Origin: Paramixta manurensis
Lineage (GTDB): Bacteria > Pseudomonadota > Gammaproteobacteria > Enterobacterales > Enterobacteriaceae
Assembly (NCBI RefSeq): GCF_013285385.1
Contig: NZ_CP054212.1
Coordinates: 682,001-746,000, forward strand
Reading direction: 5' to 3'
DNA length: 64,000 bases
Each line of letters begins with the position of its first letter. Within the stretch, counting starts at the first letter, position 1. The position numbers and the translations under genes were made by a program. The notes below the pieces were generated by a model. It saw nothing but the letters and a program-made list of their open reading frames with translations, made no database searches and was not told the DNA's origin. This document shows positions 1-8,985 of this stretch, piece by piece.

Positions 1-531
1 GCCGGTACGTTGACGGAAACCGGACGTTCGCTGGATATCGGCATCAAGGGCGATGGGCTTATTGCCTTACGCGATGGGCGTCGCGAGGTCTATACCCGCA
101 ACGGCCACCTTGACGTCGATCCGGAGGGCAACCTGACGGTTAATGGTTTACCGGTCTTGGGCGAAGCGGGGCCGATAACCTTACCGCCGTTCTCCTCGGT
201 GTCAGTTGGAGAGGATGGCACGCTGACCGTGATCCCGGATAACGGCGATTTTATGGCGTTGCAGGATGTTGACCGTATCAAGTTAGTGAACGTGCCCGCC
301 AACCGGCTCAGTAAAAATAATGACGGTTTTTTAGTCAGTAACCGTCGTGCGGAACCGCGTAGCGAAGCGGTCAGCGTGGTCGGTAAGCACCTTGAAACCA
401 GTAATGTTTCGGCGATGAACGAAATGGTGTCGACGCTATCGCTGAGCCGCCAGTTTGAGGCGCAAATCAAGATGATGAAAGTCGCAGATACGTTGGCGCA
501 GGCGGGGAACCGCCTGATTCGCGGCAGTTAA
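1..531 (+). CDS. flgF: Lateral flagellar proximal rod protein FlgF (LfgF), 5' truncated by window edge
   Basis: The reading frame is open from base 1 and ends at 531, so this is the C-terminal about 176 residues of a protein usually near 250 residues. The TTG at base 10 is an internal codon, not a start. The visible part begins with the TGRSLDIGIKGDG motif typical of FlgF/FlgG rod proteins and ends with the conserved C-terminal helix (SNVSAMNEMVSTLSLSRQFE). FlgF forms part of the periplasmic proximal rod that links the basal body to FlgG. It is followed 12 nt later by flgG, in the usual flgF-G-H-I-J-K-L order. The family call is firm. Assignment to the lateral (Flag-2) system rests on the downstream laf genes. 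Confidence 0.93.
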   Translation, partial: AGTLTETGRSLDIGIKGDGLIALRDGRREVYTRNGHLDVDPEGNLTVNGLPVLGEAGPITLPPFSSVSVGEDGTLTVIPDNGDFMALQDVDRIKLVNVPANRLSKNNDGFLVSNRRAEPRSEAVSVVGKHLETSNVSAMNEMVSTLSLSRQFEAQIKMMKVADTLAQAGNRLIRGS

Positions 532-543
532 TAAGGAGCAGAG

Positions 544-1329
544 ATGAATCCTGCATTATGGATCAGTAAAACCGGGCTGGCCGCGCAAGACGCGAAAATG
601 AGCGCCATCTCGAACAACCTGGCGAACGTGAATACCACCGGTTTTAAACGCGACCGCGTGGTGTTTGAAGATCTGTTCTACCAAAACGTGCGTGCGCCGG
701 GTACCCAGCTTGACCAGAACAATATGACGCCAACCGGCATTCAGTTCGGCAGCGGGGTAAAGATCCTCGGTACGCAAAAAGAGTTCACCACCGGCAATAT
801 CCAGGTCACCGATCAGGATCTGGATATTGCCATCACCGGACAGGGCTTTTTGCAGGTAGAAACGCCGGATGGCGATATTGCCTATACCCGGGCCGGTAAT
901 TTGAAAATCAACAATGATGGCACGCTGACCAATGCTCAGGGGCTGCCGCTGATTCCACAGATTGAACTGCCGGATCAGACCAAAAATATCACCATTGGCA
1001 AAGATGGCACCGTGACCGCCACCGTCGCCGGTGAGACCGATCCGGTTGAAATTGGGCAAATTACGCTAGTCAATTTCGTCAATCCGGCCGGTTTAGAAGC
1101 CATTGGCGGCAACCTGTATCGCGAAACTGCCGCCAGCGGCGAAGCGGTGGAAGGCGTGCCGGGCGAAGATGCGCTAGGGCAGATTGAACAAGGCTCGTTA
1201 GAAGGCTCCAACGTGAAAGTGGTGGAGGAGATGGTGGATATGATCACCGTTCAGCGTGCCTATGAAATGAACGCCAAAATGATCTCCGCTGCGGATGACA
1301 TGCTCAAGTTTGTCAGCCAACAGTTGTAA
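544..1329 (+). CDS. flgG: Lateral flagellar distal rod protein FlgG (LfgG)
   Basis: This 261-residue protein has the length expected of FlgG. The N-terminus carries the flagellar rod/hook motif (SAISNNLANVNTTGFKRDR) and the C-terminus carries the matching coiled region (SNVKVVEEMVDMITVQRAYE). FlgG polymerises into the distal rod that crosses the peptidoglycan and the outer-membrane rings. A good ribosome-binding site (AAGGAG) precedes the ATG. It lies between flgF and flgH in a same-strand run that probably forms one transcript. Nothing is truncated. The family call is close to certain, while placement in the lateral rather than the primary flagellum is inferred from linkage to lafW and lafS to lafU. 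Confidence 0.96.
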   Translation: MNPALWISKTGLAAQDAKMSAISNNLANVNTTGFKRDRVVFEDLFYQNVRAPGTQLDQNNMTPTGIQFGSGVKILGTQKEFTTGNIQVTDQDLDIAITGQGFLQVETPDGDIAYTRAGNLKINNDGTLTNAQGLPLIPQIELPDQTKNITIGKDGTVTATVAGETDPVEIGQITLVNFVNPAGLEAIGGNLYRETAASGEAVEGVPGEDALGQIEQGSLEGSNVKVVEEMVDMITVQRAYEMNAKMISAADDMLKFVSQQL

Positions 1330-1422
1330 GCAGCGAGTACCCGGTCAGATACGGCAGGCCCCGATCAGGCAGCGTATCTGGCCTTGGATCCACGATCCCA
1401 GATTCAACACGAGGAAAACACA

Positions 1423-2085
1423 ATGAAAACAGGGCTGATGCTAACAGCCATCTTGCTGCTTAGCGGCTGTGAAAGCCCGACCTGGATGGTGCAAAAAGAT
1501 GACGCCGCGTTCGCGCCGCCGGAAGAGTGGGTACAACCGACGCGGCAAATCAGCGGCGGCGGCCTTTATCAGAGCAACTATAACTGGTCACTTACCCCAG
1601 ACCGGCGAGCTTATCGGGTCGGCGACATTTTAACCATCCGCCTGGAGGAGTCTACGCAGTCCAGCAAACAGGCGAAAACCAACTTTGGCAAACGTAACGA
1701 TATTGAGATGGGGGCGCCCTCGGTATTCGGTAAAACGCTCGACAAACTGAGCGGCTCAGTCTCGGGCGATCGTAACTTTAACGGCAGCGCCTCTTCACAA
1801 CAGCAAAATATGCTGCGCGGCGCCATCACGGTGGCGGTTCATCGCGTATTACCTAACGGCGTGCTGCTGATTAAAGGCGAGAAATGGCTGACGCTCAATC
1901 AGGGCGATGAATATATGCGTGTTAGCGGCATGGTGCGTTCTGAAGATATTGAGCGTGACAATAGCATCTCCTCACAACGCATTGCTAACGCACGAATTTC
2001 TTATTCCGGACGCGGCGCGTTGAGCGACGCGAACTCGGCAGGATGGTTGACGCGTTTGTTCAATCATCCGCTGTTTCCTATTTAA
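1423..2085 (+). CDS. flgH: Flagellar L-ring lipoprotein FlgH (LfgH)
   Basis: FlgH forms the outer-membrane L-ring around the distal rod. I place the start at the ATG at 1423 because a GAGGAA ribosome-binding site lies just before it and because it gives a proper lipoprotein signal peptide with lipobox LLSGC (Cys16). A longer TTG frame from 1384 would bury that signal. The mature part carries the family segment YRVGDILTIRLEESTQSSK and the C-terminal NSISSQRIANARISYSGRG region. The 220-residue length is normal. The 3' end lies only 14 nt before the flgI start. Confidence 0.95.
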   Translation: MKTGLMLTAILLLSGCESPTWMVQKDDAAFAPPEEWVQPTRQISGGGLYQSNYNWSLTPDRRAYRVGDILTIRLEESTQSSKQAKTNFGKRNDIEMGAPSVFGKTLDKLSGSVSGDRNFNGSASSQQQNMLRGAITVAVHRVLPNGVLLIKGEKWLTLNQGDEYMRVSGMVRSEDIERDNSISSQRIANARISYSGRGALSDANSAGWLTRLFNHPLFPI

Positions 2086-2099
2086 TCCAGGAGCAACAG

Positions 2100-3206
2100 G
2101 TGCGTCATATTTTTCTTAAAGGATGGTTGCTTATCGCCACTCTGCTGGTGCTGCCGCCGGTCATGGCGCAGCGGTTAGGTGATCTGGTCGACATTCAAGG
2201 GGTGCGCGGCAACCAACTGGTGGGTTACAGCCTGGTGGTGGGGCTGGATGGCACTGGCGACCGCAATCAAGTGAAATTTACCAGCCAGTCGGTGACCAAT
2301 ATGTTGCGTCAGTTTGGCGTGCAGCTACCGGCAAAAATCGATCCCAAGGTGAAAAATGTCGCCGCCGTCGCCATTAGCGCGACATTGCCGCCAATGTATG
2401 CGCGTGGGCAAACGATCGACATTACCGTTTCCTCCATGGGCGATGCCAAAAGCCTGCGCGGCGGCACGCTGTTGCTAACGCAGCTACATGGCGCAGATGG
2501 CGAAGTGTACGCGCTGGCGCAGGGCAATGTGGTGGTTGGCGGCATTAAAGCTGAAGGGGACAGCGGTTCCAGCGTGACGGTGAATACGCCGACCGTGGGG
2601 CTGGTGCCGAATGGCGCGACGATTGAGCGCGAGATCCCAAGCGATTTCCAACAGAACAATACCGTCATGCTGAATTTGAAACGCCCGGGTTTTAAGACCG
2701 CCAATAATATTGCCGTCGCCCTTAACCAGGCGTTTGGCGGTAATACCGCCAGAGCGCAGAGTGCGACTAACGTGTCGGTTACGGCACCGCAGGATGCCGG
2801 CGCGCGCGTGGCTTTTATGGCCATGCTGGAGGATGTACAGGTTGATGCCGGTCGCCAGCCGCCACGGGTGGTATTCAATGCGCGTACCGGTACGGTGGTG
2901 ATCGGCGAAGGCGTGGTGGTACGCGCGGCGGCGGTTTCACACGGCAACCTGAGCGTCAGCATTCGGGAAAGCCGCAATGTTAGCCAACCGAATCCATTCG
3001 GCGGCGGCGAAACGGCGGTGACGCCGGAAAGCGATATTCGTGTGGCTCAGGGTAAAGGGCAGATGGTGTCTATCCCAGCCGGTACTAGCCTGCGCACTAT
3101 CGTTAATACCATTAACAGTCTTGGTGCTTCGCCGGACGATACCATGGCGATTTTGCAAGCACTGCATGAAGCCGGTGCGTTAGACGCCGAGCTGGTGGTG
3201 ATTTGA
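2100..3206 (+). CDS. flgI: Flagellar P-ring protein FlgI (LfgI)
   Basis: FlgI builds the P-ring in the peptidoglycan layer. The start is taken as GTG at 2100: a CAGGAG site lies at 2087, and translation then begins with a Sec signal peptide (about residues 1-23, ending PPVMA). The mature N-terminus QRLGDLVDIQGVRGNQLVGY is the family hallmark, as is the C-terminal LQALHEAGALDAELVVI. The 368-residue length matches the family. A longer frame from an upstream ATG at 2043 overlaps flgH and is unlikely. It is followed by flgJ after 25 nt. Confidence 0.95.
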   Translation: MRHIFLKGWLLIATLLVLPPVMAQRLGDLVDIQGVRGNQLVGYSLVVGLDGTGDRNQVKFTSQSVTNMLRQFGVQLPAKIDPKVKNVAAVAISATLPPMYARGQTIDITVSSMGDAKSLRGGTLLLTQLHGADGEVYALAQGNVVVGGIKAEGDSGSSVTVNTPTVGLVPNGATIEREIPSDFQQNNTVMLNLKRPGFKTANNIAVALNQAFGGNTARAQSATNVSVTAPQDAGARVAFMAMLEDVQVDAGRQPPRVVFNARTGTVVIGEGVVVRAAAVSHGNLSVSIRESRNVSQPNPFGGGETAVTPESDIRVAQGKGQMVSIPAGTSLRTIVNTINSLGASPDDTMAILQALHEAGALDAELVVI

Positions 3207-3231
3207 GGTTAGTGTGCGTGAAGGAGAAAGC

Positions 3232-3543
3232 ATGATCGATTCTATTAGCCGTGGCGCGGTGACCGCCGATTTTATCGGGAGCAAGCGCCCACAGGGGCTG
3301 GAGCAGGCGGCAGAGCAGTTTGAAGCGATGTTTTTGCGCAATATGCTGCAGGCGATGCGTAAAAGCACCGATGTCCTGGCCTCGGAAGACGGTATGTTCA
3401 GCAGTAAAGAGTCGCGTAACCTGCGTGATTTTTATGATGACGCGCTGGCGCAAAATTTAGCCAGCCAGCGTAGTACCGGCATCGCCAGTTTATTGATTCA
3501 GCAATTGTCGCCGCTGGTGGAAAAATCAACGAGTAGCAGTTAA
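3232..3543 (+). CDS. flgJ: Short rod-assembly protein FlgJ without muramidase domain (LfgJ)
   Basis: This 103-residue protein matches only the N-terminal rod-capping domain of FlgJ (LEQAAEQFEAMFLRNMLQAM, then GMFSSKESRNLRDFYDDALAQ). The usual C-terminal glucosaminidase/muramidase domain, present in the about 310-residue FlgJ of primary enterobacterial flagella, is absent and no remnant follows. Single-domain FlgJ is typical of lateral and alpha-proteobacterial systems. The ATG at 3232 is chosen because AAGGAG precedes it; an in-frame GTG at 3214 is less likely. A separate peptidoglycan hydrolase must open the wall for this rod, and none is visible in this window. Confidence 0.92.
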   Translation: MIDSISRGAVTADFIGSKRPQGLEQAAEQFEAMFLRNMLQAMRKSTDVLASEDGMFSSKESRNLRDFYDDALAQNLASQRSTGIASLLIQQLSPLVEKSTSSS

Positions 3544-3602
3544 GAATTTGGCTCACAGCGTCGCTTTGTAGCAGTAGATAATGCAATGCGCAGGAAAGTT
3601 TT

Positions 3603-4976
3603 ATGGACATGATTAACATTGGCTACTTTGGTTCACTGGCGGCCCAGGCACAGTTAAACGTTACGGCAATGAATATCGCCAACCAGGCGACGCCGGGTTA
3701 CAGCCGCCAGCGGGCCGATCTAGCGGCTATCGGCCCGATGGGCAATGCCGGAATGACGCCGGGGAATGGTGTTGAAGTGACCGGCATCCGCCGGATAAAT
3801 GATCAATACACCACCGGGCAATTATGGCGTGCCACCAGCGGCTCAGCCTATTACGGGATGAGCCAGCAATACTTTGATGGGCTGGAAAGCATGCTCGGCA
3901 CCTCAAGCACCAGCCTGGGCAACGGATTGGATAGTTTCTTCGCCGCCTTGAGCGAGGCCACTACCCAACCGGATAGCCCGGCGTTGCGCCAGCAAATGAT
4001 CACCGAGGCGAACTCAATGGCGACGCGCTTTAACAGCGTCAGTGACTATATTGCCAAACAGCGCTCGGACCTGCGTAACCAACAGAAAACCACCGTGGAA
4101 AGTATTAACACGCTAAGCAGCGGTATTGCAGATTATAATAAAAAAATCATGGAGATGGAGTCGAGCGGCGGTAACACTAATACGCTACGCGATCAGCGTG
4201 ATGAACTGGTCCGCCAACTTAGCGCACAAGCTGACGTGCGCGTGGCGGAAGCGGGCGATGGCTCGTTTACCGTCACGCTCAACTCCGGCCAACCGTTGGT
4301 CAGCGGGCGCAGCGCCGGTCAGCTCAATATTGGCGTCGATGATGATGGCGCTTCGCAAATGACGATTACCTTCGCCGGTACTACCTCATCAACCTCTTTA
4401 GATTGCGGTGGACAGCTTGGCGCCCTGCATGACTATGAAACCGGTACGCTGGAGGAAATGGAAGCCTCAGTGCGCGGCATGGCTTCTGCACTGGCGGATG
4501 CCTTTAATAATCAACTGGCGCAAGGTTTTGATCTGGATGGCAATCCGGGGAAACCGCTGTTTACCTTCGATCCCACTAATCCGAACGGCATGTTGCAGGT
4601 GAACGATATTGGTTGGCGTGAGCTGGCGCTCTCCAGCGACCCGGATGCACCGGGTAATGGCGACAACCTCAAAGCGCTGATCGAACTGAAAAACCAGAAA
4701 ATGAGTATACCGGATATGGGTGACATCAGCTTGAGCGACGCCAGCGCCAGTATTATCAGCACCATTGGCAGCGCCAGCCGACAAAACCAAACCGAACAGA
4801 CTGCCGCCGATGCGTTATTGGACCAGGCGACTAATCAGTGGCTAAGCGTCAGCGGCGTGGATACCCAAGTCGAGGAGGGCGTGAATCTGATCAGCTACAC
4901 CCAAGCCTACTCCTCCAATCTAAAAGTGATTTCGACCGGTAACCAGATTTTTTCCGATATGTTGGCCCTGTTCTGA
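3603..4976 (+). CDS. flgK: Hook-filament junction protein FlgK (HAP1, LfgK)
   Basis: FlgK (457 residues) forms the first junction zone between hook and filament. The N-terminus has the rod/hook/HAP signature (QLNVTAMNIANQATPGYSRQR) and the C-terminus has the matching axial motif (VEEGVNLISYTQAYSSNLKV). The middle is shorter than in the primary E. coli FlgK (about 547 residues), as is usual in lateral systems. A GGAAAG site precedes the ATG. It is followed by flgL after 18 nt, and the pair is probably co-transcribed. Confidence 0.94.
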   Translation: MDMINIGYFGSLAAQAQLNVTAMNIANQATPGYSRQRADLAAIGPMGNAGMTPGNGVEVTGIRRINDQYTTGQLWRATSGSAYYGMSQQYFDGLESMLGTSSTSLGNGLDSFFAALSEATTQPDSPALRQQMITEANSMATRFNSVSDYIAKQRSDLRNQQKTTVESINTLSSGIADYNKKIMEMESSGGNTNTLRDQRDELVRQLSAQADVRVAEAGDGSFTVTLNSGQPLVSGRSAGQLNIGVDDDGASQMTITFAGTTSSTSLDCGGQLGALHDYETGTLEEMEASVRGMASALADAFNNQLAQGFDLDGNPGKPLFTFDPTNPNGMLQVNDIGWRELALSSDPDAPGNGDNLKALIELKNQKMSIPDMGDISLSDASASIISTIGSASRQNQTEQTAADALLDQATNQWLSVSGVDTQVEEGVNLISYTQAYSSNLKVISTGNQIFSDMLALF

Positions 4977-4994
4977 GTGAGATAAGGATAAATA

Positions 4995-5909
4995 ATGCGT
5001 ATTAACAGCCAAATGATGGCGAACTCTATGGTTTCAACGCTACAAGCCAATCTCAGTAGAATGAGCAAGCTGAATCAACAGATTGGCGGTCAGACGCGGT
5101 TAATCGTGCCCTCGGATGATCCGATTGCCAGCACCCGCATGGTACAACTGAACCGGGAGCAGGCGGCGATTACGCAGTATCAAAGCAATATTGTTCGTTT
5201 GTCGGGCAATTTATCGACGCAGGAAACGCAGGTTAACGCGGTCAGTAACCAGGTGTTATCGATCCAGGATACCTTGCTGGCGGCCTCTAACGGCACCCAT
5301 TCAGCCAAGGATATGGAAGGATATGGGCAGGAAATCGATTCGATGATCGACAGCCTGGTCGCGTCAATGAATACGCGTAATGAAGATGGACGCTATGTCT
5401 TCGCCGGCACCAAAAACGACCAGCCGCCCGTAGTGTACGATGAGGAGAGCGGCCAATATATTTATCAAGGGAATGACGGGACGCGTTCCACTACCGTGGC
5501 GAATGGCGTGGATATTCAGGAAAATACGCCGCTATGCCAGGCCTTTGGCGATGGCAGCGATCCGATGGCGTTGCTGAATCAACTGAATGATCTCAGCAAG
5601 AAAATGAAAGATCCAACGCAAAACCAGGCTGATTATCAGGACGAAATAAACCGTGCGTTAAGTAATGTCAAAAGCACCTCTGATACCATTTCTGGGCTGT
5701 TTACTGACTTGGGCGGCAGGCAGAACCGCCTGACAATGCTCAGCGACGCGCATACCGATACTGCCGCGGCGAATGAAAACGTGATGCACGATCTCTCCGA
5801 TCTGGATGTGGGCGCGCCGGTAGAATTTCAGCAATATTATGTTGCTTCGCAGGCGGCAAATAAGGTGTATTCGATGATAGCCGACCTGTCGCTTTTTAAA
5901 GTGATATAA
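4995..5909 (+). CDS. flgL: Hook-filament junction protein FlgL (HAP3, LfgL)
   Basis: FlgL (304 residues) is the second junction protein between FlgK and the flagellin filament and resembles a short flagellin. The N-terminal segment (MRINSQMMANSMVSTLQANL, then QTRLIVPSDDPIASTRMVQL) and the C-terminal helix (VEFQQYYVASQAANKVYSMI) are diagnostic. An AAGGATAAATA site leads into the ATG. It sits directly after flgK and 52 nt before lafW. Length and order are normal and nothing is broken. Confidence 0.94.
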   Translation: MRINSQMMANSMVSTLQANLSRMSKLNQQIGGQTRLIVPSDDPIASTRMVQLNREQAAITQYQSNIVRLSGNLSTQETQVNAVSNQVLSIQDTLLAASNGTHSAKDMEGYGQEIDSMIDSLVASMNTRNEDGRYVFAGTKNDQPPVVYDEESGQYIYQGNDGTRSTTVANGVDIQENTPLCQAFGDGSDPMALLNQLNDLSKKMKDPTQNQADYQDEINRALSNVKSTSDTISGLFTDLGGRQNRLTMLSDAHTDTAAANENVMHDLSDLDVGAPVEFQQYYVASQAANKVYSMIADLSLFKVI

Positions 5910-5961
5910 CGCGCAACGCACGCCGGTTACTGCTTTGCCGGTGGTAGTACGCAGGAACATT

Positions 5962-6978
5962 ATGCAGATAGAACGTCACGTTTCATCCCTTCTTAACCGC
6001 CCGTCAACCGCCTTGAGCGGCGGGGCGGTTCAGCAAAGTGCGTCGGTCAATACGTCGACACCGCGGTCAAGTCGCGCGCCTGCGTTTCCCGATGCGCCGC
6101 GCCTCTCTTCTCAGCCTTTGCGTTACAACGTACAGCTTAACGAACAGCTTACCTCTGTTCAGCAGGCGGAAAACTTCCTACAAACGGTGGAACGGCAACT
6201 GGTACAGTTTAACCACAGTGTTTCGCACCGGACCGATACAACTGAAATCCTGCAACAGGCGCAGCAACTTAAACAGACCTTAAGCCAGCGTCAGACGTTA
6301 TCCGGCGGGACTGTCGACAGGAATATGCAGGTCTCGTTGAGCGGACAAACACAGGTGAATTTCGCGCTGCGTAACGGTAGTTCACTGATGAATGGCGCCA
6401 ACGATGAAACGTTGATCTTTTCACTGGCCGGAAGCCAACGCGAATTAAGCGGAGTCGCGCTGTCGGAGGAAAGCCACAGTGCCACCACGCTGTTGCGGCT
6501 CAACCAGGCGTTGGGGCGTTGGGGGATCCATGGTGAACTCAGCGAACGCCAGGTGCGTTTTAGCGTGAGCGAAGCGCAATGGCCACGCGTTAGTCAGCAT
6601 TTGAGTGTGCAGGGCGAAGGCACGCGTTTTCCGCAGGGTCAATTCGTTCCGTTACGCCCGCAGGCCGAAAGCGCGCTGGAAGAGCGGATACAAAACATTA
6701 TTGAGTCGCCGGCTGAGGCACCCCGACACCTTGCGGCATTACAACGCTCGTTACAAGAGGTCACTGACCAGCGTGAGCAACTCGCGGTGAGTAAAGCATC
6801 GGTACGGCAGAGTATTGAGAGCATGGCGACATTTTCACAGGATAACGCGGTGGTCGGTGCGCAACGTCTGGCTGATAAACTGACGGTATCCGGGCGGGAT
6901 TATGGCGACGTCGCGACCGCGCTCGGTGCCCAGGCAAATGTGCATGCCGCTACGGTACGTAATGTGCTGTCAGTTTGA
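5962..6978 (+). CDS. lafW: LafW-like hook-associated protein of lateral flagella
   Basis: This 338-residue protein has no clear domain beyond long amphipathic, glutamine-rich helical stretches (about residues 50-110 and 235-310) suggesting coiled coils. In lateral (Flag-2) loci such as that of E. coli 042, the gene in this slot between lfgL and lafZ is lafW, annotated as a hook-associated protein. The call therefore rests mainly on position and size. The ATG at 5962 has a GCAGGAA site and is preferred over the GTG-led frame from 5935. The gene ends 50 nt before the convergent lipoprotein gene. Its function has not been shown experimentally to my knowledge. Confidence 0.7.
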   Translation: MQIERHVSSLLNRPSTALSGGAVQQSASVNTSTPRSSRAPAFPDAPRLSSQPLRYNVQLNEQLTSVQQAENFLQTVERQLVQFNHSVSHRTDTTEILQQAQQLKQTLSQRQTLSGGTVDRNMQVSLSGQTQVNFALRNGSSLMNGANDETLIFSLAGSQRELSGVALSEESHSATTLLRLNQALGRWGIHGELSERQVRFSVSEAQWPRVSQHLSVQGEGTRFPQGQFVPLRPQAESALEERIQNIIESPAEAPRHLAALQRSLQEVTDQREQLAVSKASVRQSIESMATFSQDNAVVGAQRLADKLTVSGRDYGDVATALGAQANVHAATVRNVLSV

Positions 6979-7028
6979 CGTGAGTGAGGGCAGCTACAGA
7001 GTGGCGACGCCTGCGCCGCCACCGCGCG

Positions 7029-7490
7029 TTAATCATTTACCAAAATCAACCCATTGTGCGTGATCAATAAATCGGTGCCGTTATTTTTCAATGGCGTTAC
7101 CGATACTGCATTGTTTGCCATGTAATTCAGTGTATTGCCTAAAATTAATCCCGAAGTCGGCATAGAATTAAAAATGGGTTGATAGTTAAAAGCCAACCCT
7201 TTTTGACTATCATTTCGTTGCGTCAATAGCCCTTTCGTCATGAAGCGACTATCTTCCGGGCTGGTCAGCGTCATGGTCAACGTACCATGCTGATTCTCAA
7301 AGCGCGGATCATATAACTCTTTTTTCTGTGCCAACATCGCGTAGTAGCCAAGCTGGACATTTTGTTGTTGAAAGTCGCTGCGATAGAACAATATCCGTTG
7401 TGTATCAGCCTGATGTTCGCCTGATAAGACTAACCCGGCAGTGCAACCCGAAACCATCAGGGCGCTAATTGATGCATACAGCCATTTCAT
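7029..7490 (-). CDS. Small lipoprotein overlapping lafZ, unknown function
   Basis: This 153-residue protein has an N-terminal signal with lipobox VSGC (Cys16), so it is probably lipid-anchored. I do not recognise a family. Its start overlaps the 3' end of the membrane regulator gene lafZ by 26 nt on the same strand, which implies translational coupling. The mature part is rich in Asn and Gln and has no other cysteine. A two-gene operon of a ToxR/CadC-like regulator plus an envelope protein recalls the ToxR-ToxS arrangement, but there is no sequence evidence of ToxS homology. It could sense or stabilise LafZ, or be a structural accessory of the lateral flagellum; this is inference. Confidence 0.8.
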   Translation of the reverse strand: MKWLYASISALMVSGCTAGLVLSGEHQADTQRILFYRSDFQQQNVQLGYYAMLAQKKELYDPRFENQHGTLTMTLTSPEDSRFMTKGLLTQRNDSQKGLAFNYQPIFNSMPTSGLILGNTLNYMANNAVSVTPLKNNGTDLLITHNGLILVND

Positions 7491-8388
7491 TAAGTTTGCG
7501 CTCCATTTCTCGATAAATAAGTGAGTTAAGTTGATCGATATCTTGTCGCCACTGATAGATATTCATCGCCAATTGACGTTTGTCGCAGCTGTTTTTCATC
7601 ACCATGGTGTAATTCAACACCATTTCCGATGCGTGATAGTAAATTTGTAAGTGGACTTGGTGGGTTTTCAGCGTCTGATTCATACGATAAAGCGACCCTT
7701 TCAGGCTGGCGTGCAGGTCATCTTTGGAGTCGCTGAAACCGGAGGTGTCATTCAACTGGTACAGCGCAATGTTGCTGTAAACGTTGCGCTGTACCGCTGA
7801 CAGGCTAAAGGGGCTGGTTGGCGGCTGTTGGCTGTTTTTCCAGCCCCAGGAACTAAACGCGATCACCAGCGCCAGAATAAACAGTGCGGTAGAAAGCCCC
7901 TTTTTTTTCACCCAATGTGAGATGCCCGGCTGCGGCGGTGCCGCGTTATTTTCAGGCTGGGGCGTTTCGGTTAGCACAAGATCGGCAGGCTGCCCGGCGT
8001 CACACTCTGGCCGGGCAGGAAAAACGTCACTCTCTTCCGGTGGGTTATCGGTCTCAACATGGCGTTGACCACAGAATTCGGCCTCAAGAATATAGCCTTT
8101 ACGTGGAATGGTTTTAATCAGTCGCTGTTGTTTTCCATCATCCTCCAACGCGGCGCGTAACGCGTGAACCGCATTTGGCAGGGAGTTATTACCAATAATG
8201 CGCCGTTCCCAGACCAGATTGGTCAATTCTTCGCGTGACAGTATTTTTCCGGCATTTTGGATAAATATGGTTAACAAACGTAGCTGATATTCTCCCAGCC
8301 TGCGTTGTTCACCCGTGGTTTGATGAATAAGCGAGCCGGAGGCGATATCAAGCAGCCAGTTATTGATTATGTATTCAGATGAATCCAT
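7465..8388 (-). CDS. lafZ: LafZ-like transmembrane transcriptional regulator (ToxR/CadC type)
   Basis: The 307-residue protein begins with an OmpR/PhoB-type winged-helix domain (about residues 10-105; note LSREELTNLVWERR and the PRKGYILEAEF wing). A proline-rich linker follows, then one membrane helix (about 165-183) and a periplasmic domain of about 120 residues containing two cysteines. This is the one-component ToxR/CadC design, in which the periplasmic part senses and the cytoplasmic part binds DNA. Its place between lafW and the flagellin gene, transcribed away from flagellin, matches lafZ of Flag-2 loci. It probably controls lateral flagellar genes from the AT-rich region it shares with the flagellin promoter. 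Confidence 0.82.
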   Translation of the reverse strand: MDSSEYIINNWLLDIASGSLIHQTTGEQRRLGEYQLRLLTIFIQNAGKILSREELTNLVWERRIIGNNSLPNAVHALRAALEDDGKQQRLIKTIPRKGYILEAEFCGQRHVETDNPPEESDVFPARPECDAGQPADLVLTETPQPENNAAPPQPGISHWVKKKGLSTALFILALVIAFSSWGWKNSQQPPTSPFSLSAVQRNVYSNIALYQLNDTSGFSDSKDDLHASLKGSLYRMNQTLKTHQVHLQIYYHASEMVLNYTMVMKNSCDKRQLAMNIYQWRQDIDQLNSLIYREMERKLNEMAVCIN

Positions 8389-8985
8389 AGCGACGCGATA
8401 CCTTACTCAATGACTTGTTTAAAGAGGAGCGTTGATAAAAGTGGACCAGGTTAAAGCGCGGTGCGATCTGATCCGAAAAGGAGGTTTCCTGCCACGCTGC
8501 GTGTTGCTTAAGAATAGTCTGAATTGTTTTTGCGGGTTAAACCCTAACACAGATCAATTAAATTAATTATTACCCTAACCAACGTAAGGTTTTTAATTTA
8601 TTAACTTATTGATTTTATTGTAAAATATAAGTTTATGGTTTAACTAACCATCCGTGCTTTTCCTAAGATTAATGTTAATGAAATAAGGTTTTTTTGTTTT
8701 ATTTTTTAACCTATTTAACGCATTGATGTAGCAGTGATGCTTAATTTCGTTTCTGTTTATTAAATAAAAAAACGATTTAAGATTTCATTTTATTGTGTCG
8801 CTTTTATCTCTTTTTACGTATTCCCGCTCTCGCCATTACTATTCTAATTAGTAGAAGTAAGCAGAAAAAAACGAATTTTTTTGGATGGCTATTTAATTTC
8901 TCGAACGGATGTGTCGTTTATTTCTGTCACTAGCGAATGAGTCTGATGAACAGATTCACCGAATTGCCCTCAAGGAGAGTTACTA
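8389..8985 (+). other. AT-rich divergent regulatory region between lafZ and flagellin
   Basis: About 600 bases separate the lafZ start from the flagellin start with no credible gene. The stretch from about 8550 to 8900 is strikingly AT-rich against its neighbours, a composition often bound by H-NS. It contains an 8-bp direct repeat (ACCCTAAC at 8541-8548 and 8572-8579) spaced 31 bp, about three helical turns, which could be a regulator binding pair. The sigma-28-like site for flagellin lies near its right end. A strong ribosome-binding site (AAGGAGAG) precedes the flagellin ATG. Confidence 0.6.
8894..8920 (+). promoter_or_regulatory. Candidate sigma-28 promoter of flagellin
   Basis: TAAT at 8894-8897 and GTCGTTTA at 8913-8920 are separated by exactly 15 nt. 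The flagellar sigma-28 consensus is TAAA-N15-GCCGATAA, so the match is 3 of 4 and 5 of 8. The site is 66 nt upstream of the flagellin ATG, and the dedicated sigma factor is encoded in the same locus. Confidence 0.45.
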
